The notes under the pieces were generated by a model. It ran no database searches. It was not told where the DNA came from and was given only the letters and a program-made list of their open reading frames with translations. A program made the translations under genes and the position numbers. This document shows positions 1-5,429 of a stretch of DNA of 5,429 nucleotides, one piece after another. This DNA comes from Acidobacteriota bacterium (lineage in GTDB: Bacteria > Planctomycetota > Phycisphaerae > WQYP01 > JAJZKJ01). Location: assembly GCA_021804195.1 (NCBI GenBank), contig JAJZKJ010000184.1, positions 1 to 5,429 of the forward strand, given 5' to 3'. Position 1 is the first letter of the stretch, and every line of letters begins with the position of its first letter.

Positions 1-240
1 CCCGGCAATAGAGCATCGGGAACGGCGATGCAAGCAGCCACCACGACTACGGCCGCGCCGGCGCCCATGATCATTACCGGCATGGTGCCGGCCTCGGTGC
101 TCGAATCCATTGCCGGCCATTTACGGCAATACCAGCAGGACACCGCACAGGGACAGATGGCGCAGGCAGGACAGCAACTGCAGGCCATCGCGGCCGAGGC
201 GCGGCAGGCGCTGACGTCGGTGGGTAAGAAGAAAAAGTAA
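1..240 (+). CDS. C-terminal fragment of an unidentified protein (possibly UPF0182/COG1615-like)
   Basis: The frame is open from the first base of the window to a TAA at 238-240, so this is the last 79 codons of a gene that starts upstream. The ATG at 28 is probably internal. Third codon positions are mostly G or C, as in real genes of this window. The visible part has a low-complexity Thr/Ala/Pro linker, a hydrophobic stretch (MIITGMVPASVL), then a Gln/Ala-rich amphipathic helix of about 40 residues with a central AQGQMAQAGQQL, ending in four lysines. A Pro/Ala linker followed by a short helical tail with a pattern like 'ALRxGDWAxYGxxxxxL' is what I recall for the C-terminus of UPF0182 membrane proteins. 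The match here is loose and from memory, so I treat the identity as a weak guess. The gene converges on the yggS-like gene, with 11 bases between the stop codons and no hairpin terminator visible. Confidence 0.6.
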   Translation, partial: PGNRASGTAMQAATTTTAAPAPMIITGMVPASVLESIAGHLRQYQQDTAQGQMAQAGQQLQAIAAEARQALTSVGKKKK

Positions 241-251
241 AAAGCAACAAA

Positions 252-1001
252 TTATTCGCGCGGGCCAAATAACGCCGTGCCCAACCGCACCAGCGTCGCG
301 CCTTCTTCAATCGCCGCTTCGTAGTCGTGCGACATGCCCATGGAAAGCTCCCAAGGCTGATGGATCAGGCCGCGCGTCTCGCGCAGTTTACCGCTTAATT
401 CCCTTAGCTGGGCAAAATAGGGCCGGGCCTGATCGGCGGGCAGATCGGGCGGCACGGTCATTAAGCCGCATAGACGCAAGCTGGGACAGGTCAGCACGGC
501 ATCGGCCAGGGCCGGGGCCATGTCCGGCGCGGCGCCATGCTTCTGCGGCTCGCGCGCGAGATTGATCTCGAGCATGACCGGCAGTGGCGTAAGCCCGGGA
601 TGCTCGAGCATGCGGGCTTGCTGGAGGCGATCGAGGCGCTGGATCAATTCCGAGCGATCCAGGGTTTGCACAACCTGAAAGAGCGCGGCCGCGCGCGCGG
701 CTTTATTCGATTGCAAGGGTCCAATGAGATGCCATTCGAGCGGAGAAGCGGGCCGGGCAGGCGCATCCGCGAGCAGCGCTTCGACGGCGGGGCGTTTCAG
801 TTCGGCTTCCTGAACGCGATTTTCCCCGAACAGGGTCAGGCCCAGGGAGGCGGCCAGCGCCACGGCTTCCGGCGGCTGGGTTTTGGTGACGGCCATCAGC
901 CGGATTGCAGCGGGATCGCGGCGGGCGCGCGCGCAGGCTTCGGCGATGCGCTCGCGCACGGCCCGCAGGCGCTCAGATAATTGCCGCGGCTCAATAGCCA
1001 T
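252..1001 (-). CDS. yggS: YggS/PLPBP-family pyridoxal 5'-phosphate homeostasis protein
   Basis: The product has 249 residues, slightly above the usual 225-240, and is complete. It is a single-domain, cytosolic alanine-racemase-like TIM barrel (fold type III) that binds PLP but has no known catalytic activity. Family members buffer free PLP and affect amino-acid and keto-acid balance. Visible family motifs are AVTKTQ with the PLP lysine at K40, FGENRVQEA at 58-66, WHLIGPLQSNK at 90-100, EINLAREPQKHG in the middle, and near the C-terminus MGMSHDYEAAI followed by RLGTALFG. The extra length is mainly an Ala/Pro-rich insertion before WHLIG (about residues 75-88). The start is ATG at 1001-999; the bases just upstream (reading ttcttct) contain no Shine-Dalgarno sequence. 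The gene is divergent from the hydroxyproline operon. Other bacteria often carry yggS beside proC, so proximity to proline-type metabolism is not surprising, but no direct role in the pathway can be inferred. Confidence 0.95.
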   Translation of the reverse strand: MAIEPRQLSERLRAVRERIAEACARARRDPAAIRLMAVTKTQPPEAVALAASLGLTLFGENRVQEAELKRPAVEALLADAPARPASPLEWHLIGPLQSNKAARAAALFQVVQTLDRSELIQRLDRLQQARMLEHPGLTPLPVMLEINLAREPQKHGAAPDMAPALADAVLTCPSLRLCGLMTVPPDLPADQARPYFAQLRELSGKLRETRGLIHQPWELSMGMSHDYEAAIEEGATLVRLGTALFGPRE

Positions 1002-1007
1002 AGAAGA

Positions 1008-1036
1008 ATTGTAGCGGCGGAGCGTGCGGCAGCCTA
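1008..1036 (-). promoter_or_regulatory. Possible promoter of the yggS-like gene (leaderless)
   Basis: Read on the minus strand, TACAAT at 1013-1008 resembles a sigma-70 -10 box (TATAAT). It ends six bases before the A of the yggS ATG at 1001, so transcription would begin at or within a base or two of the start codon. The matching -35 position (about 1036-1031, TAGGCT) is poor. The missing Shine-Dalgarno agrees with a leaderless mRNA, but a chance hexamer is possible. Confidence 0.3.
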
Positions 1037-1040
1037 TCGG

Positions 1041-1068
1041 TTGGCGGAAATGTTAGCCTACGTATATT
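1041..1068 (+). promoter_or_regulatory. Possible sigma-70 promoter of the hydroxyproline operon
   Basis: TTGGCG at 1041-1046 (consensus TTGACA) is followed after 16 bases by TATATT at 1063-1068 (consensus TATAAT), in the most AT-rich part of the divergent region. The predicted transcription start, about seven bases after the -10 box, falls at about 1075-1077, on the ATG at 1077. That fits the preferred epimerase start only if the mRNA is leaderless or nearly so. No clear operator palindrome was seen, and no regulator gene lies in the window. Confidence 0.4.
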
Positions 1069-1076
1069 TCAACTTT

Positions 1077-2063
1077 ATGCGGAATGCTCAGCATGAAATC
1101 CGGATTTCGGTCATGGATTCGCACACCGCGGGCGAGCCGACGCGCGTTGTGCTGGCAGGCGGTCCGGAATTAGGCGCAGGCTCCATGGCGGAACGAAGAA
1201 AGCGTTTTCGAAGCCATTTTGATCATTACCGCCAGGCATTGATCCATGAACCGCGCGGGTGCGATGCCCTGGTAGGCGCCCTGCTTTGCCCACCGGAAGA
1301 CCCGGCCAGCGCCGCGGGAGTGATTTTTTTTAACAATGCCGGTTATCTGGGCATGTGCGGACATGGCGCGATCGGAGTCGCAGCCACGCTGCATGCTCTC
1401 GGGCGATTGGAGCCGGGAAAGTTTCAACTGGAGACTCCGGTGGGTAACATACAGTGCCAGCAGCATGCCCATGGCGAAACCACGATCAGCAATGTGGCCA
1501 GCTACCGCTATCAGCCAGCGGTGAAGGTGACGGCGCCAGGCCGAGGTGAAATCACCGGCGATATCGCCTGGGGCGGGAACTGGTTTTTTCTGGTGGAAGA
1601 TCACGGACTGACACTCGAAATCGAGAATCTGCCGGCACTGACTGAATTTGCCTGTGGCCTGCGACAGGCCCTGACGCGCCAGGGAATTACCGGCGCCAAC
1701 CGGGAAGAGATTGATCATATTGAATTGACCGGGCCGAGCCGCAAGGCCGATGCGCGCAATTTCGTGCTCTGCCCCGGGCTGGCCTACGACCGTTCTCCCT
1801 GCGGCACCGGAACCAGCGCCAAACTGGCCTGTCTCCATGCCGACGGCAAACTGAAGCCGGGAGAAATCTGGCGGCAGGAGAGCATTATCGGCAGCCAATT
1901 CAGCGCCAGTTACGAAGCCGGTGACCAGCCGGGTTACGTGCGACCCTATATTACCGGGAGGGCGCACATCACCAGCCAGGCGGAAATTATTTTACAGCCC
2001 GAGGATCCATTTCGCTGGGGCATTACCGTTCCGGACCATGGCCAGTTCAACCCGAACCTTTGA
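1077..2063 (+). CDS. lhpA: 4-hydroxyproline 2-epimerase (proline racemase family)
   Basis: The predicted 328-residue cytosolic, cofactor-independent enzyme would interconvert trans-4-hydroxy-L-proline and cis-4-hydroxy-D-proline, the first step of hydroxyproline degradation. Family motifs are MDSHTAGEPTRVV at 13-25, NNAGYLGMCGHGAIG around the first catalytic cysteine C94, and YDRSPCGTGTSAK around the second, C242. Both catalytic cysteines are present, which argues for a racemase/epimerase; the related trans-3-hydroxy-L-proline dehydratases replace one of them. The length fits hydroxyproline epimerases, which are shorter than eukaryotic proline racemases. The start is uncertain. The frame stays open back to a TTG at 981, inside the divergent yggS gene, and ATG 1050 and ATG 1113 are alternatives. 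I chose ATG 1077 because it puts the first motif about ten residues in, as usual for the family. No Shine-Dalgarno precedes it. The 3' end overlaps the next gene by 26 bases. Proline racemase is the main alternative, but the neighbours favour hydroxyproline. Confidence 0.9.
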   Translation: MRNAQHEIRISVMDSHTAGEPTRVVLAGGPELGAGSMAERRKRFRSHFDHYRQALIHEPRGCDALVGALLCPPEDPASAAGVIFFNNAGYLGMCGHGAIGVAATLHALGRLEPGKFQLETPVGNIQCQQHAHGETTISNVASYRYQPAVKVTAPGRGEITGDIAWGGNWFFLVEDHGLTLEIENLPALTEFACGLRQALTRQGITGANREEIDHIELTGPSRKADARNFVLCPGLAYDRSPCGTGTSAKLACLHADGKLKPGEIWRQESIIGSQFSASYEAGDQPGYVRPYITGRAHITSQAEIILQPEDPFRWGITVPDHGQFNPNL

Positions 2064-3180
2064 TCTCGCCGTCATTGGCTGCGGCATCGTGGGCGCGGCT
2101 TGCGCCCGGGCCGGAGCCCGGGCCGGATTGCGCACGATCGCCCTGGATAGAGAAATCGCCTGTGGCGGCGCGACCGCGGCCGGCATGGGACACATCGTCG
2201 TCATGGACGGCTCGGAAGCGCAACTGGTCCTGACGCATTTTTCCCGGCAACTTTGGAGGCAGTTGCTACCCGAGCTGCCCGAAGCCGCCGAATACCGGAG
2301 TTGCGGCACGCTCTGGATCGCCGCGGACGATGAGGAATGGGAACTGGCGCGGCGGAAACAGGCATGGTTCGCGGCACGGGGCGTGACCGGAGAACTCCTG
2401 GACGCGCAGCAGTTAACCGAGGCCGAACCCTGCCTGCGGCCAGGTTTGGCCGGCGCCTTGCGGGTTCCGGATGACGGCGTGCTTTACCCGCCCGCCGCCG
2501 CGCAATGGCTCTTGCGGCAAGCGCAAAATGCGGGCGCCGAGATACGGCGGGGAGTCACAATGACCCACCTCAATGAGCAGGCAATCCATTTAGCCGGAGG
2601 CGATCCAATCGCGGCCGGCGCCATCATTGTGGCCACCGGACGCGAAGGGCCGGAACTGATTCCCGAAATTCCGCTGCGGCCGCGCAAAGGACATTTACTG
2701 ATTACGGATCGCTATCCGGATTTTTTGCGGCACCAACTGGTGGAGCTCGGATATCTGCGCCGGGCGCATGCCCGCGAGGAAAGTTCGGTATCTTTTAACC
2801 TGCAACCCCGGGCCACGGGGCAGGTGCTGATTGGATCTTCCCGGCAATATTCCTCCGATGGCGCGGTCGAGCCGGCCATATTGGGCCAGATGCTGGCCCG
2901 CGCGCAAACGTATGTGCCGCGGCTGCGGACATTGCGCGGGCTACGCGCCTGGACCGGATTCCGAGCGGCCACTCCCGATGATCTGCCCTGCATCGGCCCG
3001 CTGCCGCAGCGGCCGCACATCTATGCCGGGCTGGGCCATGAAGGGCTGGGCATTACGACTTCGCTGGGCACGGCGGAATTATTGATGGCGCAAATTCTCG
3101 GCTCCGCAATGCCCATTCCCGCCGAGCCGTACCTACCAGCGCGTTTTATCGCCGAGCCGGAAAACATGGAACATGTCTGA
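2038..3180 (+). CDS. DAO-type FAD subunit of D-hydroxyproline dehydrogenase
   Basis: The predicted product has 380 residues. It belongs to the glycine/D-amino-acid oxidase (DAO) family and probably carries the substrate-oxidising site that converts cis-4-hydroxy-D-proline to 1-pyrroline-4-hydroxy-2-carboxylate, passing electrons to the two following subunits. The N-terminal Rossmann motif GCGIVG is at 14-19, with D37 at the end of the second strand in the position that binds FAD ribose. AAGMGHIVVMD at 47-57 is typical of DAO-like subunits in hydroxyproline clusters. The C-terminal FAD/substrate segment reads FRAATPDDLPCIGP (308-321) and GHEGLGITTS (333-342). The frame opens upstream at 1921, but the Rossmann fold begins just after ATG 2038, so that start is preferred. 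It lies 26 bases inside the epimerase gene, with no good ribosome-binding site, suggesting translational coupling. Relatives are HcnC, OoxB/NoxB and sarcosine oxidase beta. Function is inferred from context; the fold is clear. Confidence 0.88.
   Translation: MASSTRTFDLAVIGCGIVGAACARAGARAGLRTIALDREIACGGATAAGMGHIVVMDGSEAQLVLTHFSRQLWRQLLPELPEAAEYRSCGTLWIAADDEEWELARRKQAWFAARGVTGELLDAQQLTEAEPCLRPGLAGALRVPDDGVLYPPAAAQWLLRQAQNAGAEIRRGVTMTHLNEQAIHLAGGDPIAAGAIIVATGREGPELIPEIPLRPRKGHLLITDRYPDFLRHQLVELGYLRRAHAREESSVSFNLQPRATGQVLIGSSRQYSSDGAVEPAILGQMLARAQTYVPRLRTLRGLRAWTGFRAATPDDLPCIGPLPQRPHIYAGLGHEGLGITTSLGTAELLMAQILGSAMPIPAEPYLPARFIAEPENMEHV
2104..2127 (+). repeat. Perfect 12-base tandem duplication inside the FAD-binding helix
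   Basis: The 12-mer gcccgggccgga occurs twice in direct succession, in frame, encoding ARAG-ARAG (residues 23-30 of the DAO-type subunit), in the helix after the GCGIVG loop. The helix has the normal length for the family as I remember it, so this may be compositional convergence and not a recent insertion. Confidence 0.9.
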
Positions 3181-3415
3181 AGTTTTTACAGTTTTTGTGA
3201 ACGGGCAGCCGGTCACAGCCGGCGCGGAGATTACGGTGGCGGCGCTGCTGTTGCGAGAGCGAATCGCCAATCGGCGCTCGTGCAGCGGCCAGCCACGCGC
3301 CGCGTTCTGCGGCATGGGCGTCTGCATGGAATGCCGGGTGACGATTGACGGCACCGCTCATTGCCTGGGCTGCATGACCTATTGCCGGCCCGGGATGAAG
3401 ATTACCACGCCATGA
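3173..3415 (+). CDS. Small [2Fe-2S] ferredoxin-like subunit of D-hydroxyproline dehydrogenase
   Basis: The predicted 80-residue protein belongs to the short (2Fe-2S)-binding family that includes HcnA and the small iron-sulfur subunits of octopine/nopaline-type oxidases. It probably relays electrons between the two flavin subunits. The N-terminal part (about 4-30) looks like the beta-grasp start of plant-type ferredoxins (VFVNGQPV). The cluster motif is FCGMGVCMEC, giving C46-x4-C51-x2-C54, with C67 (in GCMT) as the likely fourth ligand. Three further cysteines, C37, C64 and C71, are present; C64 and C71 flank the fourth ligand, where I would expect non-cysteine residues. ATG 3173 overlaps the previous stop by 8 bases; GGA a few bases upstream is a weak Shine-Dalgarno. 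The stop overlaps the next start as ATGA at 3412-3415. Family assignment is firm; the subunit role rests on gene order. Confidence 0.9.
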   Translation: MSEVFTVFVNGQPVTAGAEITVAALLLRERIANRRSCSGQPRAAFCGMGVCMECRVTIDGTAHCLGCMTYCRPGMKITTP

Positions 3416-4728
3416 AGACCGGAACTGTCACCATCATCGGCGCCGGACCGGCGGGACTGGCCGCCGCCGCCAGCGCGGCGCCCTATGCACGGGTGATGCT
3501 GCTGGACGAAAACCCCGAGCCGGGCGGGCAAATCTGGAGAGCGAGCGCGGGTGAGGCCGCGACAGCCGCCGCGGCATTGTGGGAACAAGCGCGGCAGGCG
3601 GGCGCCCAATGGCTCGGCGGACGCCGGGTGGTTGCGGCAGACGCGCAATCTCTGCTGGTGGAAGACGCGGCCGGAGCAGAGCGCCTACCGTGGGAAAAAC
3701 TGGTGCTGGCGCCGGGAGCACGGGAGATATTCCTGCCTTTTCCCGGCTGGACATTGCCGGGAGTGCTGGGCGCGGGCGGGTTACAGACGCTGGTCAAGAA
3801 CGGCCTGGACATTCACAGGCAGCGCGTGATGGTGGCCGGCAGCGGACCCTTGCTGCCGGCCGTGGCGGCTTTTTTACGCTCACAGGGCGCGAAGATCATT
3901 GGCATTGCCGAACAGGCGACGCGCATGCAACTGGCGGGGCTGGCCTGGGCAAGTCTGCGGTCACCGGAAAAACGGAGGCAGGCAGCGGAATTATTCCGGC
4001 AATTGCACGGAGTTCCCTACCTGACGCATTGCTGGGTGGAAGCCGCGGAAGCGGATGAGGCGAAGCATAAACCTTCCGGCTGGCTGACATCGGTGCGGCT
4101 GCGGCGCGGCCGCCAGCGCTGGCGGGAAGAATGCGATTGGCTGGCCTGCGGCTTTGGCCTGGCGCCCAACGTTGAGCTGGCACGTTTATTTGGGTGCGAA
4201 TTGGTTCCGGCGGAGAAAAATCAGCCGCCGACCATCGCGGCGGATGATTTTCAGCTTACCTCGCAACCTAATATATGGTGCGCGGGCGAGATCACCGGCA
4301 TTGGCGGACTGGAATTGTCCCTGCTGGAAGGCAGGATCGCCGGCCTGGCGGCGGCCGGCCAGACGGAACAGGCGCGACACTGGCGCAAGGCACGGGAGCG
4401 CCAGCGCGCTTTTGCCCGCGCCCTGGCGCGGGCCGGCCGGATCAACCCCGAACTGCGGCGGCTATCCAGCGATGAGACGATCGTTTGCCGCTGCGAGGAT
4501 GTGCCGCTGGGACGGCTCCGCGGTTATCATTCCTGGCGGGAAGCACGGCTGCAGGAGCGCTGCGGCATGGGCGCCTGCCAGGGCCGCGTCTGTTCGGTGA
4601 TCACGGGCTGGCTATGGAACTGGCAATTTGATACGCCCCGGCCGCCCGTGTCACCCGCGCGAACCGAGACGCTGGCTCTCCTAGCCGCGGATACGAATAA
4701 AGAAACGACAACGGAGCTCATCTTATGA
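3412..4728 (+). CDS. NAD(P)/FAD-type oxidoreductase subunit with C-terminal BFD-like [2Fe-2S] domain (OoxA/HcnB-like)
   Basis: The predicted product has 438 residues. It is a two-dinucleotide-binding flavoprotein, the large partner of the heteromeric dehydrogenase, and probably forwards electrons from substrate oxidation to the respiratory chain. GAGPAG at 10-15 with DENPEPGGQIWR at 32-43 is the hallmark FAD site of octopine oxidase A/HcnB-type proteins. LAPGARE lies at 99-105, a second Rossmann loop GSGPLL at 143-148, and the FAD-closing segment AGEITGIGGLELSLLEG at 291-307. The C-terminus holds a cysteine cluster: C359-x-C361, then C384-GMGA-C389-QGR-V-C394, typical of the BFD-like [2Fe-2S] domain in this family. 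About 44 residues follow, Pro/Thr-rich and without recognisable motif. The frame is open from a TTG at 3361, but ATG 3412 is preferred because the Rossmann fold starts there and it forms an ATGA overlap with the preceding stop. The gene ends in a second ATGA overlap with the lyase gene. Confidence 0.9.
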   Translation: MKTGTVTIIGAGPAGLAAAASAAPYARVMLLDENPEPGGQIWRASAGEAATAAAALWEQARQAGAQWLGGRRVVAADAQSLLVEDAAGAERLPWEKLVLAPGAREIFLPFPGWTLPGVLGAGGLQTLVKNGLDIHRQRVMVAGSGPLLPAVAAFLRSQGAKIIGIAEQATRMQLAGLAWASLRSPEKRRQAAELFRQLHGVPYLTHCWVEAAEADEAKHKPSGWLTSVRLRRGRQRWREECDWLACGFGLAPNVELARLFGCELVPAEKNQPPTIAADDFQLTSQPNIWCAGEITGIGGLELSLLEGRIAGLAAAGQTEQARHWRKARERQRAFARALARAGRINPELRRLSSDETIVCRCEDVPLGRLRGYHSWREARLQERCGMGACQGRVCSVITGWLWNWQFDTPRPPVSPARTETLALLAADTNKETTTELIL

Positions 4729-5429
4729 CCGTTACCTGGCGCGGCGTCTTGCCCGCAATCACCACTCCTTTTCAACCTGATTTCAGCGTGGATCATGCGC
4801 AACTGGCGGCCCATTGCCAGTGGCTGGTGAATGAAGGCTGCCAGGGCATTGTCGCGCTGGGTTCGCTGGGCGAAGGAGCGACATTGGCGGCGGCGGAGAA
4901 AGTTGAAATATTACAGACCTGCCGCCGTACCCTGGGCGATCGCGCGCCGGTGATCAGCGGCATCGCGGCGCTGAGCACGGCCGAGGCCGTGGCGCTGGCC
5001 CGCGACTCGGCCAAGGCCGGATGCGCCGGACTGATGGTTTTGCCGCCTTATGTCTACGCCGGTGACTGGCGGGAATTGAAAGCCCATGTGCTGACGGTGA
5101 TGCGCTCCACCGATCTGCCTTGCATGCTCTACAACAACCCCATCGCGTATGGCGCGGATTTTCTGCCCGAGCAGATCGCCGAGCTGGCAAAGGAATGCGC
5201 AAATCTGCGGGCCGTCAAAGAATCGAGCGGCGACGTTCGCCGCATTACCGCGATCCGCGGACTCTTGCAGGATCGCCTGGAGATTCTGGTCGGGCTGGAT
5301 GACGCGGTGCTCGAAGGCGCGGCCGCCGGCGCGCGGGGATGGGTGGCCGGGCTGGCCAATGCCCTGCCCCGGATCTCGGTGCGTTTGTGGGAGACGGCCC
5401 GCGGCGGGCAAGCCGCGGCCGCGGTGATT
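4725..5429 (+). CDS. lhpC: DapA/NAL-superfamily lyase, probable 1-pyrroline-4-hydroxy-2-carboxylate deaminase (3'-truncated)
   Basis: The first 235 codons are in the window with no stop; the family is usually about 300 residues, so roughly a fifth is missing at the right edge. It is a class I aldolase-type TIM barrel. The Schiff-base lysine is K165 in AVKESSGDV, and the conserved tyrosine is Y136 in LYNNPIAYG. The N-terminus GVLPAITTPF and the late GLDDAVLEGAAAGARGWVAG segment are also typical. The substrate loop reads GSLGEGATL (46-54), where true dihydrodipicolinate synthases have a GTTGE-type loop with two threonines, arguing against a lysine-biosynthesis role. In this operon the likely reaction is deamination and dehydration of 1-pyrroline-4-hydroxy-2-carboxylate to alpha-ketoglutarate semialdehyde, releasing ammonia. 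ATG 4725 overlaps the previous stop as ATGA, implying translational coupling. Alternatives are other DapA-like aldolases such as 2-keto-3-deoxy acid lyases, less likely given the four genes upstream. Confidence 0.88.
   Translation, partial: MTVTWRGVLPAITTPFQPDFSVDHAQLAAHCQWLVNEGCQGIVALGSLGEGATLAAAEKVEILQTCRRTLGDRAPVISGIAALSTAEAVALARDSAKAGCAGLMVLPPYVYAGDWRELKAHVLTVMRSTDLPCMLYNNPIAYGADFLPEQIAELAKECANLRAVKESSGDVRRITAIRGLLQDRLEILVGLDDAVLEGAAAGARGWVAGLANALPRISVRLWETARGGQAAAAVI

Noticed and set aside
238..254. Bidirectional terminator between the two convergent genes
   Set aside because: Only 11 bases separate the stop codons and I found no inverted repeat with a T-run there; any terminator would have to lie within coding sequence.
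537..980. Open frame of 147 codons on the plus strand, opposite the yggS-like gene
   Set aside because: The opposite strand encodes every YggS motif; this translation is Gly/Arg-rich with no motif, as expected for an antisense shadow.
981..1076. N-terminal extension of the epimerase from a TTG at 981
   Set aside because: It would overlap the start of the divergent yggS gene and both promoter-like elements, and would add 32 residues with no family similarity.
1324..1331. Run of eight T as a terminator tail or phase-variation tract
   Set aside because: It encodes I-F-F of a conserved segment just before the catalytic MCGHG motif, no strong hairpin precedes it, and the frame is intact on both sides. 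Slippage is conceivable but unsupported.
1170..1967. Long open frame of 265 codons on the minus strand, opposite the epimerase gene
   Set aside because: It is antisense to a gene with clear catalytic motifs, its translation has no recognisable family motif, and such frames are common opposite GC-rich genes.
3579..4058. Open frame of 159 codons on the plus strand within the large flavoprotein gene
   Set aside because: It is another frame of a well-supported gene; its composition is biased to Gly, Arg and Ala, without domain motifs.
2038..4728. Hydrogen cyanide synthase (hcnABC) or octopine/nopaline oxidase
   Set aside because: The three subunits are homologous to those enzymes, so automated labels may say so. 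Placement between a two-cysteine hydroxyproline-type epimerase and a DapA-like lyase with a non-DapA loop favours D-hydroxyproline dehydrogenase. The hcn gene order would also differ (small Fe-S, large flavoprotein, then DAO subunit).
4725..5429. dapA, 4-hydroxy-tetrahydrodipicolinate synthase
   Set aside because: The superfamily matches, but the Thr-Thr loop is missing and the operon is catabolic for an imino acid, not for lysine synthesis.

Overview
This is a GC-rich bacterial window (about 60% G+C by eye) with tightly packed genes. Four of the six genes have no convincing Shine-Dalgarno sequence. High G+C, weak ribosome-binding sites and the gene content would suit a soil or host-associated heterotroph. 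An Acidobacteriota-like origin is possible, but this is a guess: no marker gene in the window fixes the taxonomy.

Layout. (1) Positions 1-240 (+) hold the C-terminal end of a protein that begins before the window. (2) Positions 252-1001 (-) hold a complete YggS/PLPBP-type pyridoxal-phosphate-binding protein, convergent with the first gene and 11 bases from it. (3) A 75-base divergent intergenic region (1002-1076) carries promoter-like hexamers in both directions. (4) From 1077 to the right edge, five genes run on the + strand, each overlapping the next by 26, 8, 4 and 4 bases. They encode a two-cysteine proline racemase-family epimerase, a DAO-type FAD oxidoreductase, an 80-residue [2Fe-2S] protein, a second FAD oxidoreductase with a C-terminal cysteine cluster, and a DapA-superfamily lyase cut by the window end.

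How the genes fit together. The five-gene set matches bacterial trans-4-hydroxy-L-proline catabolism. The epimerase makes cis-4-hydroxy-D-proline. The three-subunit flavin/iron-sulfur dehydrogenase oxidises it to 1-pyrroline-4-hydroxy-2-carboxylate. The DapA-like enzyme deaminates and dehydrates that to alpha-ketoglutarate semialdehyde. The expected last enzyme (alpha-ketoglutarate semialdehyde dehydrogenase), a transporter and a regulator are not in the window; the operon probably continues to the right. The oxidation step uses the heteromeric enzyme related to octopine/nopaline oxidase, HcnABC and the Pseudomonas aeruginosa Lhp dehydrogenase, not the single-polypeptide D-hydroxyproline oxidase of some other bacteria.

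I see no mobile element, CRISPR array, RNA gene or clearly new system. The points most worth a second look are possible leaderless transcription from both sides of the divergent region, a cysteine-rich small iron-sulfur subunit, and the altered active-site loop of the DapA-like lyase.
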